64,000 nucleotides of DNA from Methylobacterium fujisawaense (GTDB lineage: Bacteria; Pseudomonadota; Alphaproteobacteria; Rhizobiales; Beijerinckiaceae). This document shows, one piece after another, positions 19,413 through 28,163 of the stretch. Within the stretch, counting starts at the first letter, position 1. Each line of letters starts with the position of its first letter. The stretch covers positions 310,001 to 374,000 of the forward strand of contig NZ_JACJIM010000002.1 of the NCBI RefSeq assembly GCF_014138435.1. The letters are read 5' to 3'. The notes under the pieces were generated by a model, which was given only the letters and a program-made list of their open reading frames with translations, was not told the origin of the DNA and did not search any database. The position numbers and the translations under genes were made by a program.

Positions 19413-20030
19413 ATGACCTCCTCGAACGGCCCCCTCCGCGTCGGCATCGGCGGTCCCGTCGGCTCCGGCAAGACCGCCCTGATGGAGCAGCTCTGCAAGC
19501 GCTTCCGCGACCGCTACGAGATCTGTGCGATCACCAACGACATCTACACGAAGGAGGATGCGCGCATCCTGACCGTAGCCGGCGCCCTCCCCGAGGAGCG
19601 CATTCTCGGTGTCGAGACCGGCGGCTGCCCGCACACCGCGATCCGAGAGGACGCTTCGATCAACCTCGCCGCCGTCGCCGAGATGACCCGGCGGTTCCCC
19701 AAGCTCGATCTAGTCCTGATCGAATCCGGGGGCGACAATCTCGCGGCGACGTTCTCGCCCGAACTCGCCGACATCACCCTCTACGTCATCGACGTCGCCG
19801 GCGGCGAGAAGATCCCCCGCAAGGGCGGCCCGGGCATCACGCGCTCGGATCTGCTGATCGTCAACAAGACCGACCTCGCGCCCCTCGTCGGCGCCGACCT
19901 GTCGGTCATGGAATCCGACACGCAGCGGATGCGCGGCGCGCGGCCCTACGTGTTCGCGTCCTTGCGGGAGGGGGCGGGCGCGGATTCCGTCGCGCGCTTC
20001 GTCGAAGAGGCGGGCGGTCTCGGTCGCTGA
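19413..20030 (+). CDS. ureG: Urease accessory GTPase UreG
   Basis: SIMIBI-class GTPase that powers nickel insertion. 205 residues. Walker [10 protein letters not shown] (13-21), the nickel-binding Cys-Pro-His (72-74) in [30 protein letters not shown], and the guanine-specificity motif NKTDL. Last gene of the urease cluster; a convergent small gene follows. Confidence 0.97.
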   Translation: MTSSNGPLRVGIGGPVGSGKTALMEQLCKRFRDRYEICAITNDIYTKEDARILTVAGALPEERILGVETGGCPHTAIREDASINLAAVAEMTRRFPKLDLVLIESGGDNLAATFSPELADITLYVIDVAGGEKIPRKGGPGITRSDLLIVNKTDLAPLVGADLSVMESDTQRMRGARPYVFASLREGAGADSVARFVEEAGGLGR

Positions 20031-20044
20031 ACCGATGAGCCGGT

Positions 20045-20057
20045 CGCGTCGAACGCG
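20045..20057. terminator. Short hairpin between convergent ureG and a small secreted-protein gene
   Basis: Arms CGCGT (20045-20049) and ACGCG (20053-20057) around CGA. It sits in the 39-base gap between two convergent genes. The stem is only five pairs and has no T-run, so it is a weak terminator candidate. Confidence 0.25.
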
Positions 20058-20069
20058 TGGTGCTCGACT

Positions 20070-20300
20070 CTAGCGCCCGGCTTCGGCGGAGCGAGCGCGA
20101 ACCGACGACGATTTCGGCACACCCATGAGCGCGTCGAGGCGGCTCATGCGGGCGTTGAAATCGTTCATGACGGTCTGGCGCGCCTTGAGTGCGGCGCTGA
20201 GCTGGACCTTGGCGGCCGCCTGACGCGGCCGTGCCTCAGCCTGGACCGTCGGAACGGCGAGAAGCGCCGCCAGCGCGGCGATGGTCAGGGTCGGTTTCAT
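20070..20300 (-). CDS. Small secreted hypothetical protein, 76 residues
   Basis: Not recognised. ATG 20300 opens a clear Sec signal peptide, MKPTLTIAALAALLAVPTVQ followed by AEA, with cleavage likely after the alanines near residue 22. The mature part (about 54 residues) is basic and Ala-rich, with a helical stretch LSAALKARQTVMNDFNARMS. An earlier in-frame start at 20321 would spoil the signal peptide. It is likely periplasmic; there are no cysteines or heme motifs. Convergent with ureG. Confidence 0.55.
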   Translation of the reverse strand: MKPTLTIAALAALLAVPTVQAEARPRQAAAKVQLSAALKARQTVMNDFNARMSRLDALMGVPKSSSVRARSAEAGR

Positions 20301-20500
20301 CGCGCGAAATCCCTCGTGCATCCGCGGCGCCGAACGTCGCGAAGCCGCACGAGATTAGGCGTGCCGGACCCGGGGCCGCGTGCGCGAGCGCACAACACGT
20401 AAGATTGATCTGTCTGCGCATCGAGGTGGCTCCGTCAGGTTGACAGTCCGTCGCGACTGATTCAACCCGCGGTATCGGGGCCTTCTGGACGGTATCGCGC

Positions 20501-20704
20501 ATGCGAAATCTGCGGTGGCTCGCCGCCCTGCCCTTTCTGGGCATCCTGATCGGTCCGTTCTTTCTGAACCGGGTCGAACCCTTCGTTCTCGGCCTGCCGC
20601 TGCTCCTCGCCTGGCTGGTGTTCTGCGTGATCGGGACCTCGGCGGTGATGGCGGTGATCTATCTCACCGATCCCCAGAACCGAAGCCCGGAGGATCCGCG
20701 ATGA
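20501..20704 (+). CDS. DUF3311 small membrane protein
   Basis: 67 residues with two hydrophobic helices (WLAALPFLGILIGPFFLNR and LVFCVIGTSAVMAVIYLTDP). DUF3311 proteins are commonly paired with a sodium:solute symporter, as here. Its stop codon overlaps the symporter ATG as ATGA, so the two are coupled. It may be a small subunit or assembly partner of the symporter (inference). Confidence 0.8.
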   Translation: MRNLRWLAALPFLGILIGPFFLNRVEPFVLGLPLLLAWLVFCVIGTSAVMAVIYLTDPQNRSPEDPR

Positions 20705-22161
20705 GCGTCGCCCTCATCATCGTGGCGGCCGGATTCGCGCTGGCGATCGGCCTCGGGCTCTACGCACGGCTGGGTCGTGAGATGGGCCTGGAACAGTGGA
20801 CGGTGGGCGGCCGGGGCTTCGGCACCACCCTCGTCTTCCTGCTGATGGCCGGCGAGATCTACACGACCTTTACGTTCCTGGGTGGGTCCGGCATCGCCTA
20901 CGGCAAGGGCGGCCCGGCCTACTACATCCTCTGCTACCTGACGCTCGCCTACGTCACCTCGTATTGGCTGCTGCCGCCCGTCTGGCGCTACGCGAAGCAG
21001 AACGGCCTCTACACGCAACCCGATTTCTTCGCCCGCAAGTACCGAAGCCCGGCGCTCGGCATGCTGGTGGCTCTGGTGGGGATCGTGGCGCTGGTCCCCT
21101 ACCTCGTGCTCCAGTTCAAGGGCCTGGGGATCATCGTCTCCACAGCGTCCTACGGGGCCATCTCGTCGACCGCCGCGGTCTGGATCGGGGCGGCCGCCCT
21201 CACCGTCTACGTGGTCGTCTCGGGCGTCCACGGCTCGGCCTGGACGGCGGTGATCAAGGACACCAGCATCCTGTTCGTAGTGGTCTTCCTCGGGATCTAC
21301 CTGCCGGTGCACTATTACGGCGGCTATGGAGGGCTGTTCCAGGCCATCGAGGCGGCGAAGCCCGGCTTCCTCGCCCTGCCCGATCGCGGCCAGAGCCCGA
21401 CCTGGTTCACCACGACGGTCCTGCTCACCGCCCTGGGCGGATACATGTGGCCGCACACCTTCGCGTCGCTCTACACGGCGCGCGAGCCCGGCGCCTTCCG
21501 GCGAAACGCCGTGATCCTGCCGATCTACCAGCTGATCAATCTCTTCGTGTTCGTAATCGGCTTCACGGCCGTCATGCAGGTGCCCGGCCTCACCGGCCCG
21601 GATGTCGATCTGTCGCTGTTCAAGCTCGCCCTTGCGACCTTCCCGCCCTGGGTCATCGGCCTCATCGGCGCCACCGGCGTGCTGACCGCTCTGGTCCCGG
21701 GATCGATGATCCTGATCGCCGGCGTGACGCTGGTGGCCAACAACCTCGTCCGGCCTCTGCGACCCGGCATGGACGATGCCGCCACCGCCCGGCTGTGCAA
21801 GATTCTGGTGCCGGTTCTGGCGCTGGTCTGCGTGGGCTTCACCCTGTCGGGCGGAGACACGATCGTGCAGCTCCTGTTGATGGGCTACAACTTCGTTACG
21901 CAGCTCTTCCCGTGCTTCATCGCCAGCCTGATGCGGCGCAACCCGCTCGATCGGCGCGCTGCGATGGCCGGCATCGTCGCGGGCGTCGCCACCGTGGCGG
22001 CGACCGTTCTGAGCGGGTTCAGCCTGTCCAGCCTCTCCGCCCTCGGACCGCTCCAGGACGTGAATGTCGGCATCGTGGCGCTGATGGTGAATCTCGTGGT
22101 CACCCTCGCGGTGGCGCAACTGATGCGCGTCGGGGCGACCGCCGCGCAGGCCGCTGAGTGA
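20701..22161 (+). CDS. Sodium:solute symporter (SSS family, MctP-like)
   Basis: Inner-membrane secondary transporter of 486 residues with about 13 hydrophobic helices. SSS landmarks are EQWTVGGRGFGTTLVFLLMA, GEIYTTFTFLGGSGIAYGKG, YAKQNGLYTQPDFFARKY and TALGGYMWPHTFASLYTARE. The DUF3311-plus-SSS pairing recalls monocarboxylate permeases such as MctP, but the substrate cannot be read. Its position after the urease cluster raises urea or another small solute as an alternative, with no direct evidence. Convergent with the polyamine-type permease gene, six bases apart. Confidence 0.85.
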   Translation: MSVALIIVAAGFALAIGLGLYARLGREMGLEQWTVGGRGFGTTLVFLLMAGEIYTTFTFLGGSGIAYGKGGPAYYILCYLTLAYVTSYWLLPPVWRYAKQNGLYTQPDFFARKYRSPALGMLVALVGIVALVPYLVLQFKGLGIIVSTASYGAISSTAAVWIGAAALTVYVVVSGVHGSAWTAVIKDTSILFVVVFLGIYLPVHYYGGYGGLFQAIEAAKPGFLALPDRGQSPTWFTTTVLLTALGGYMWPHTFASLYTAREPGAFRRNAVILPIYQLINLFVFVIGFTAVMQVPGLTGPDVDLSLFKLALATFPPWVIGLIGATGVLTALVPGSMILIAGVTLVANNLVRPLRPGMDDAATARLCKILVPVLALVCVGFTLSGGDTIVQLLLMGYNFVTQLFPCFIASLMRRNPLDRRAAMAGIVAGVATVAATVLSGFSLSSLSALGPLQDVNVGIVALMVNLVVTLAVAQLMRVGATAAQAAE

Positions 22162-22180
22162 CGGGCCTCAGGCCTGCCCG
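22162..22180. terminator. Hairpin over the convergent gene ends
   Basis: Arms CGGGC (22162-22166) and GCCCG (22176-22180), with an inner GGCC/GGCC pair. It spans the 6-base gap between the symporter stop and the stop of the minus-strand permease, so it could serve both transcripts. Weak: no T-run on either side. Confidence 0.25.
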
Positions 22181-22941
22181 CGCCGGGTCGTGAGCCAGGA
22201 TGCCAGAAGCACCGCGGCGCTCACCAGCCCGACCAGGAGGGTCGAGGCCGCGTTGATCTCCGGGTTCACCCCGAGTCTGACCTGGCTGTAGAGCCGCATC
22301 GGCAGCGTGGTTGAGCCGGGGCCGGACACGAAGCTCGCGATGACGAGGTCGTCGAGCGACAGGGTGAAGGCGAGGAGGGCCCCGGCGGTCAGAGCGGGCG
22401 CCAGAAGCGGCAGGGTGACCGTCATCAACACCCGTGCCGGCGTCGCGCCGAGGTCGGCCGCGGCTTCCTCCAGGGATCGATCGAGACCGCGCAGGCGCGC
22501 CCCGACCACCACCGCCACGAAGCCCGTGCAGAACGTCGTGTGAGCGATGACGATCGTGAGGAGGCCCCGGTCCAGCCCGATCCCGATGAACATCAGCAGG
22601 AGCGAGAGCCCGATCATCACCTCCGGCATCACGATCGGTCCGACGACGAGGCCGGTGAACAGCGCCCGTCCGCGGAAGCGGCCCTGCCGCTCGAGGACCA
22701 GGGCTGCGAGGGTGCCGAGGATCGTGGCGAGCAGGCTCGCGAGGATCGCGACCTTCAGAGAGACCCAGGCGGCTGCGATGAGCGGCGCGTCGGACATCAG
22801 CGCACCGTACCAGCGGGTCGAGAAACCGCCCCAGACCGTGACCAGGGGCGAGGCGTTGAACGAGTAGACGATCAGCACCACGATCGGCGCGTAGAGGAAG
22901 ACGAGGCCGGCCGCGAGGGCGGTGCGGGTGACCCAGGTCAC
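22168..22941 (-). CDS. ABC transporter permease, spermidine/putrescine type (PotC/PotI-like)
   Basis: Second membrane subunit of a PotABC-type importer, 257 residues. It starts LAAGLVFLYAPIVVLIVYSF after a GTG at 22941 that overlaps the stop of the preceding permease as GTGA. The ABC permease signature EEAAADLGATPARVLMTVTL (EAA loop) and the PotC-like segment LSLDDLVIASFVSGPGSTTL are present. An upstream extension in this frame lies inside the first permease gene and is not coding. Operon order is regulator, ATPase, permease, permease. Confidence 0.88.
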   Translation of the reverse strand: MTWVTRTALAAGLVFLYAPIVVLIVYSFNASPLVTVWGGFSTRWYGALMSDAPLIAAAWVSLKVAILASLLATILGTLAALVLERQGRFRGRALFTGLVVGPIVMPEVMIGLSLLLMFIGIGLDRGLLTIVIAHTTFCTGFVAVVVGARLRGLDRSLEEAAADLGATPARVLMTVTLPLLAPALTAGALLAFTLSLDDLVIASFVSGPGSTTLPMRLYSQVRLGVNPEINAASTLLVGLVSAAVLLASWLTTRRGQA

Positions 22942-23852
22942 GGGGACTCTCCCTCGCCGGCGCGCAGGCTGTCCCGGAACAGCACCACCGGGCCGATGAC
23001 GATGGCGAGGATCAGGACCGCCACCGCGGAGGCCAGGGGCCAGTCGCGGTTCGAGAAGAACTCGGTCCAGAGCACCCGGCCGAGCATCAGGGTTTCCGAG
23101 CCGCCGAGAAGGTCCGGGATCACGAACTCGCCGATCATCGGGATGAAGCACAGGCCCGCGCCGGCCGCGATCCCGGGCAGGCTGAGCGGCAGGGTCACGG
23201 TCCAGAACACCCGGGTCGGCGAGGCGCCGAGATCCGCAGCGGCGTCCCGCAGCGTCGGGTCGAGGCGGTTCATCACCGCGTAGAGCGGCAGGACCATGAA
23301 GGGCAGATACGCGTAGACGAGGCCGATGATCACCGCGGCGTCGGTGTTGAGGATCGTGAGCGGCTCGCCGATCAGCCCGAGCCGGATCAGCATGAGGTTC
23401 AGCAGACCCTCCGGTTTGAGGATCGCGATCCAGGCGTAGACCCGGATCAGGAAGCTGGTCCAGAACGGCACGACCACCAGCGCCACGAGGAGCGGCTGCC
23501 ATCGGGACGGGGCGCGGGCCAGCGCGTAGGCGAGCGGTGTCCCCAGGGCGACAAGGATCAGGCTGGCCAGGGCGGCGTAGGTCAGCGAGCCGAGGACGGC
23601 GTCCCGATAGAGCGGGTCGGCGTAGAGCGTCAGGTAATTGTCGAAGTTCAGGGCTTCGAGAAAGGTCGACCAGCCGTCGAGGCCGGCCCGCCAGTCGAGC
23701 ACCGGCAAATAGGGTGGGATCGCCGTCGCCGGCTCCGACAGGCTGATCTTGAGGGTGATCGCGAACGGCAGCAGGAAAAACGCCGCCAGCCAGAGGAAGG
23801 GTGGCAGCCGCACGAGACGATCGAACAGCCGTGCCGTTATCCGGCCGCTCAC
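22938..23852 (-). CDS. ABC transporter permease, spermidine/putrescine type (PotB/PotH-like)
   Basis: First membrane subunit, 304 residues, GTG start at 23852. Hydrophobic N-terminus FLWLAAFFLLPFAITLKISL, PotB-like VVPFWTSFLIRVYAWIAILK, the EAA loop RDAAADLGASPTRVFWTVTL, and PMIGEFVIPDLLGG. It lies 64 bases after the ATPase gene and overlaps the next permease by four bases. No periplasmic binding protein (PotD/PotF) gene is beside it. Confidence 0.88.
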   Translation of the reverse strand: MSGRITARLFDRLVRLPPFLWLAAFFLLPFAITLKISLSEPATAIPPYLPVLDWRAGLDGWSTFLEALNFDNYLTLYADPLYRDAVLGSLTYAALASLILVALGTPLAYALARAPSRWQPLLVALVVVPFWTSFLIRVYAWIAILKPEGLLNLMLIRLGLIGEPLTILNTDAAVIIGLVYAYLPFMVLPLYAVMNRLDPTLRDAAADLGASPTRVFWTVTLPLSLPGIAAGAGLCFIPMIGEFVIPDLLGGSETLMLGRVLWTEFFSNRDWPLASAVAVLILAIVIGPVVLFRDSLRAGEGESP

Positions 23853-23916
23853 CGGCGGGCACCCGGATCGCGCCGCTCCGGGCGGCCATGCGGGTCGTCC
23901 GACGGCGCGATGGGCA

Positions 23917-24975
23917 TCATGCGGGCAGGATCACGGCGGCCTCGGCCGCGAAGCCGGCATGCGAGGCCGATCCGAGCGCCTGCCCGGCCTCCGTCGGTCG
24001 CCCGCTCGCCCGCAGCGTCGTGCCGTCGGGCAGGCGCAGGGTCCGACGCAGCCTGTCTCCGAGAAAGACGGAATCGGCGATCACCACCGGCAGCCCCTCC
24101 GTGCCGAGAACGAGGTCCTCCGGCCGCACGGCGACCACGACGGCGGCCCCCGTCTCCAACGTGCCCGCCGCGACGCCCCGCACGGCGCCATAAGCGGTCT
24201 CGACTTCGCGGGCGCCGCCGGGCCCTCCCGCGCCGAGGCGGCCGGGGATGAGGTTCACGTCGCCGAGCAGCCCGGCCACGAAGCGGCTCGCCGGGCGTCG
24301 GTAGAGCTCCGCCGGAGGTCCGACCTGGATCAAGCGCCCGCCTTCCATGACGCCGATCCGGTCGGCAAGCATCATCGCCTCCTCGGGATCGTGCGTGACG
24401 ACGATAAAGGCGGTGCCGAGCCGCCGCTGGACGGCGCGCAACTCGCCCTGCGTCTCCTCGCGCAGGCCGCGATCCAGGGCGCCGAGCGGCTCGTCGAGAA
24501 GCAGCAGCTGCGGCTCCCGGGCCAGCGCCCGGGCCAGGGCGACCCGCTGCCGCTGACCGCCCGAGAGCGTGTCGGGTCGGCGGTCGCCGAACCCGTCGAG
24601 GCGCACGAGCCGGAGCAGGTCCGCCACCCGGTTCGCGGCGGCGGCGCGGCCAAGGCCCTTGAGACCGTAGCCGATATTGCCGGCCACGCTCATGTGCGGG
24701 AACAGGGCATAGGACTGGAACATCATGTTGACCGGCCGCCGGTGGGGCGGCAGCGCGGTCAAATCGGCCTCCCCCAGCAGGATCCGCCCGGCGGTCGGTC
24801 TCTCGAAGCCCGCGATCATGCGCAGAAGGGTGCTCTTCCCGCAGCCGGATGGCCCGAGCAGGCAGAAGAACTCCCCCGGCTCGAGATCGAGCGTCACGGC
24901 CTCGACGGCGTGGTGCGTGCCGAAGCGTTTGGTCAGCTCCTCGAGCCGCAGGCGCGGCGCCGGCAGGCCGGACAA
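23917..24975 (-). CDS. ABC transporter ATP-binding protein, polyamine type (PotA/PotG-like)
   Basis: Drives the importer; 352 residues. Walker [11 protein letters not shown]-loop FQSYALFPHMSV, signature [15 protein letters not shown], Walker B LLLLDEPLGALD and switch His in THDPEEAM, followed by a TOBE-type C-terminus (VVVAVRPEDLVLG). The apparent start is TTG 24975, four bases after the stop of the Crp/Fnr gene and preceded by GAGGA; no better in-frame ATG lies near the N-terminus of the domain. Co-transcription with the regulator is therefore likely. Confidence 0.88.
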   Translation of the reverse strand: MSGLPAPRLRLEELTKRFGTHHAVEAVTLDLEPGEFFCLLGPSGCGKSTLLRMIAGFERPTAGRILLGEADLTALPPHRRPVNMMFQSYALFPHMSVAGNIGYGLKGLGRAAAANRVADLLRLVRLDGFGDRRPDTLSGGQRQRVALARALAREPQLLLLDEPLGALDRGLREETQGELRAVQRRLGTAFIVVTHDPEEAMMLADRIGVMEGGRLIQVGPPAELYRRPASRFVAGLLGDVNLIPGRLGAGGPGGAREVETAYGAVRGVAAGTLETGAAVVVAVRPEDLVLGTEGLPVVIADSVFLGDRLRRTLRLPDGTTLRASGRPTEAGQALGSASHAGFAAEAAVILPA

Positions 24976-24979
24976 CGGA

Positions 24980-25666
24980 TCAGGAATCCTCGCGCAGCGC
25001 CTCGGCCACGCGCGCTTCCAGGAGATCCGGCCGCCGCAGGACGAGGGCGCCGCGGGTGCGGTCGACCAGACCCTCGGCGGCCATCGCGGTGAATTCCCGG
25101 GTCACCTGCTCCCGCCGGCAGCCGATCCGGGCGGCGAGGACGTGGTGGTAGGGCGGGGGCGACACCACCCGCTCGCCCCCGGCCCCGGCCCGCGGCACGG
25201 AGAGGCGCAGCAGCTCGGCATACAGCCGGTGCTTGAGATCGAGCAGGGCGTGCTCCATCAGCCGCGTGTTCAGCTCGCGCACGCGCTTGGCCAGGAGCCG
25301 GAACAGCCGGTCGGCGATCGCCTCCGACGCGAAGACGATCTGGCGGAACACCGGGGCCGGCACCACGCAGACCTCGCCGCGCGTCAGCGCCGTGACGTTG
25401 GCCGAGCGGCCGATCCCGTCGATCGCGGCGAGTTCGCCGAAGAAGGCCCCGCCTCGCATCTCCCCCAGGATGACCTCCTTGCCGGACTGGGTCCGGTTCA
25501 GGATGCGGACCTCGCCGGAGGCGATGAAGTAGACGTCGGTGGAGATGTCGTCGAAGTCGACCAGAACCTCGTTCTCGTCGAAGCGGCGCCAGTGGCAGCG
25601 GGGCTCGTAGGGCCCGAGCTCAATGCCCGGATCCTTGAAGAAGGGTATCGTCCCCAACCGCGCCAT
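24980..25666 (-). CDS. Crp/Fnr-family transcriptional regulator
   Basis: 228 residues from ATG 25666 (MARLGTIPFFKDPG). The N-terminal cyclic-nucleotide-binding fold shows DVYFIASGEVRILN and GAFFGELAAIDG; the C-terminal winged helix has HHVLAARIGCRREQVTREFT. There is no N-terminal cysteine cluster of the Fnr type. An upstream extension to 25867 is low-complexity and is not family-like. It sits four bases before the ATPase gene of the polyamine-type transporter, which suggests it governs, or is co-expressed with, that importer. Confidence 0.85.
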   Translation of the reverse strand: MARLGTIPFFKDPGIELGPYEPRCHWRRFDENEVLVDFDDISTDVYFIASGEVRILNRTQSGKEVILGEMRGGAFFGELAAIDGIGRSANVTALTRGEVCVVPAPVFRQIVFASEAIADRLFRLLAKRVRELNTRLMEHALLDLKHRLYAELLRLSVPRAGAGGERVVSPPPYHHVLAARIGCRREQVTREFTAMAAEGLVDRTRGALVLRRPDLLEARVAEALREDS

Positions 25667-25910
25667 CGATCGTGTTCCCTCAACTCCGGCCTCCGTCCCT
25701 GCCCTGACGGGGGCCAGCCAGCAGATCTGGGGACGGGAGCAGCCCGTACAGTGACGTCGCGCTCCGCCGGGGCGGTGCTGGATCGATCGGGCATAATGAT
25801 CGTGACGGTCGCGGGCTGGACGGTCAAGCCGCGTCCCGATGAACAGGAGTTTATTGGCGTGGATCACCCATGAGGGCTAGGTTCCCTGTCCGCTGCGGCG
25901 GCCTGACTCG
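25667..25910. promoter_or_regulatory. Divergent promoter region between crp-like operon and lpxC-like gene
   Basis: 244 bases. Two short AT-leaning runs (ggcataatgatcgtgacgg near 25790 and ggagtttattggcg near 25846) are plausible promoter elements. No dyad typical of a Crp site (TGTGA-N6-TCACA) was found. Confidence 0.3.
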
Positions 25911-26813
25911 ATGCATCAAGACGTTCCATTCCCGCTCTCGACAGCCGCTCCAGGCCCTCGTCTTCAGGCGACCTTGTCTCATCCGTTCGAGCGGTCGGGA
26001 CGCAGCCTCCATTCGGGGCGACACGCCACGGTCCGCGTCAGCCCGGCGCCGGCCGGCCATGGCATCGTCTTTCGGCGTCGTCTGAAGGATGGTCGCACGG
26101 TCGATGTGCCGGCCGATTGGCGACTTCGGGAATCGCAGCCGCTGTCCTCGGCGGTGCGGCGGGAGGGGGTCCTCGTCCGCACGATCGAACACCTCATGGC
26201 ATCGCTGAGCGCCTTGCGGATCGACAACGTGCTGGCCGAGATCGACGCGGACGAGCTGCCGATCTTCGACGGCAGCGCCACGCCGTGGTGCGAGGCCATC
26301 CGGGCCGCGGGCCGGAGCGAGCAGACCTTGCCCTGCCGGGTCATCCGCCTGCTGCGGACCGTTGCGGTCGAGAACGGGCGGCGGCGGCTCCAGATCGAGC
26401 CCGGCGACGGACTCCACATCAGCGGCCACCTCGCGCTGGCGCATTTCGGGTCGGTCGACTGGTCGGGTGCGATCACGCCTGAAGGCTTCGAGCGGGAGAT
26501 TGCGCCGGCGCGCAGCTTCGGTCGCTACCTGCGAGCCATGGCGGGGCGCGCCTACGGCTTCATCCGGGGGACGGACTTCCTGCAGGGCGTATCGCCCCGC
26601 TCGGCGGCGCTCCTCGTGCGCGGGCACGTGCTCGGCGGGATGCGGGTCCCCGATGAGCCGGTGCGGCACCGTATCCTCGATCTCATCGGCGATCTCGCTT
26701 TGGCGGGGCACCCGATCGAGGGCCGCATCTCAGCCTTCCACACGGGACACGAACTCAACCACGCCCTGGTCGCGGCCCTGATGAGCGACAGCTCGGCCTG
26801 GGAACTCGTTTGA
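25911..26813 (+). CDS. lpxC: LpxC-like UDP-3-O-acyl-N-acetylglucosamine deacetylase (probable paralogue)
   Basis: Zinc deacetylase of the lipid A pathway, 300 residues. Zinc and catalytic positions are kept: His94 in RTIEHLMASL, His253 and Asp257 in VRHRILDLIGDLALAGHPIE, His280 in AFHTGHELNH, and LHSG at 33-36. The region that normally reads like GGSLDNAIV is replaced by FLQGVSPRSAALLVRGHVLG, and the usual Lys after His253 is Arg. It is therefore divergent and may be a second LpxC rather than the housekeeping copy. It is not in the usual cell-division cluster. Confidence 0.82.
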   Translation: MHQDVPFPLSTAAPGPRLQATLSHPFERSGRSLHSGRHATVRVSPAPAGHGIVFRRRLKDGRTVDVPADWRLRESQPLSSAVRREGVLVRTIEHLMASLSALRIDNVLAEIDADELPIFDGSATPWCEAIRAAGRSEQTLPCRVIRLLRTVAVENGRRRLQIEPGDGLHISGHLALAHFGSVDWSGAITPEGFEREIAPARSFGRYLRAMAGRAYGFIRGTDFLQGVSPRSAALLVRGHVLGGMRVPDEPVRHRILDLIGDLALAGHPIEGRISAFHTGHELNHALVAALMSDSSAWELV

Positions 26814-26840
26814 GGCGCGGCCGACAGACCGGGGGAGGCC

Positions 26841-27908
26841 TCAGGCGGAGGCAGGTCGAGAGGGCTCGCAGGCGGCCGCGACTTCACCGAAGGCTCGGAC
26901 CAGATCGACATCGAGCTTCGCGGTCATCTGCGTCAGGATGGCGTAGGCCTCCTGGGCCGATTTCGGCGCCTTGTAGGGGCGCGCCTCGATCAGCGCGGCG
27001 AAGATGTCGCAAATGGTGATCAGCCGGACGAGATCCGGGATCTGCGACCCGCGCAAGCCGTCCGGATAGCCCGAACCGTCGAGATATTCGTGGTGCGAGC
27101 GGACCACCGACAGGGTCAGCGCGTCATAATCGCCCGTCAGCAGCATCGCGTGACCGAGCGCCGGGTGACGATCCATCTCCTTGCGCTCGAGAGGCGTCAG
27201 CGGTGCCGGCTTGTTCAGGATGGCGAGCGGGATCTTGGCCTTGCCGATGTCGTGGAGCAGCGCCCCTTTGACCAGGTACCGGGAATCGGCCTCGCTGAGC
27301 CCCAGAATACGGGCGAATTCGGCTGCGATCCCGGCCACGCTCAGGCAGTGGCGGTGGGTGACGTCGTCGAAATTCGCGACGACGTCGAGCCAGTTGCGCA
27401 CCTTCGCCTCGCGGATGGCCTGATTGACCAAGTCGGCGCCGCTTTCGACCACCGCCGGCGGGGGCGCCTGATCGGCCCGGAACAGGCTGACGAAGGCCGC
27501 ATGTGCCTCATGGATCTGATGCCGCCACCGGCGGGCGGATCGCGTATCCGGCCCGCCGCCGGTCAGGGTCGCGACCGCATTCAGCAGCAGGGCGCTCGCC
27601 GTGGAGGCCGCCATCACCCGGGTCGCCCCCAGAGCCGTCGCCTGGATCTCGCCGCGCCCGAGATTGCCGTGGATCAGGGCGAGAAACGGGACCCCGGGGG
27701 CCCGCACCGTGGACAGGACCTGACGCAGGCGCCGGACGGATTCGGAGGTCAGTGCGCTGACGTCGCTGATGATCAATGCGGCGCCCGATGGCGGGGCCGC
27801 GTCGCCGTAGAGGTCGTGCAACATCACGGAAATGCCGCCGCCGAGGTTGCGCGCGAGCCGCCCGCCCCGCTCGAGATCGTCGGTCAAGATCAGGGTCTGG
27901 CCCAACAA
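26841..27908 (-). CDS. HD-GYP domain protein, likely cyclic-di-GMP phosphodiesterase
   Basis: 355 residues. The N-terminal 110 residues resemble a receiver fold (LILTDDLERGGRLARNLG) without a clear phosphoacceptor context. The C-terminal HD-GYP domain is intact: GALLHDIGKAKIP (His219, Asp220), SHHEYLDGSGYPDGL (GYP at 280-282) and ITICDIFAALIEARPYK. HD-GYP proteins hydrolyse c-di-GMP, so it probably lowers this messenger. Convergent with lpxC; an AT-rich region upstream likely holds its promoter. Confidence 0.88.
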   Translation of the reverse strand: MLGQTLILTDDLERGGRLARNLGGGISVMLHDLYGDAAPPSGAALIISDVSALTSESVRRLRQVLSTVRAPGVPFLALIHGNLGRGEIQATALGATRVMAASTASALLLNAVATLTGGGPDTRSARRWRHQIHEAHAAFVSLFRADQAPPPAVVESGADLVNQAIREAKVRNWLDVVANFDDVTHRHCLSVAGIAAEFARILGLSEADSRYLVKGALLHDIGKAKIPLAILNKPAPLTPLERKEMDRHPALGHAMLLTGDYDALTLSVVRSHHEYLDGSGYPDGLRGSQIPDLVRLITICDIFAALIEARPYKAPKSAQEAYAILTQMTAKLDVDLVRAFGEVAAACEPSRPASA

Positions 27909-28163
27909 CTCCCCCCGTCGCTCGCCTCGTTCCGGGCGTCCAACGTGTGCGAGCGCACTCTAACCAATGATCGGCCTATCGAAATCTGGATAGACGTCGC
28001 TCAAGATAATTATAGTCGCATTACGTTAAAATTTTAGCCGCCCAGGCAGGTATTCTCCGCTTCAATCAGGTATCCAACCCGTCACGCCGAGGCCTCTCGA
28101 ATCGTGCCGGTCGGCGCGGAGCCGGCGCTTGCCTCGCCGCGTCCGGACAGCCAGAACGCCGTC
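27909..28163. promoter_or_regulatory. AT-rich divergent promoter between HD-GYP and ABC-F genes
   Basis: 255 bases. A striking AT island (about 27995-28036) includes the perfect palindrome TAAAATTTTA at 28027-28036. An interrupted dyad, CTATC ... GATAG, lies around 27976-27993. Both genes start on either side, so this should hold two promoters. Confidence 0.4.

Noticed and set aside
22168..23889. 573-codon frame that would fuse the two permeases
   Set aside because: Its first half is the wrong frame of the PotB-like gene. The PotC-like protein begins at GTG 22941.
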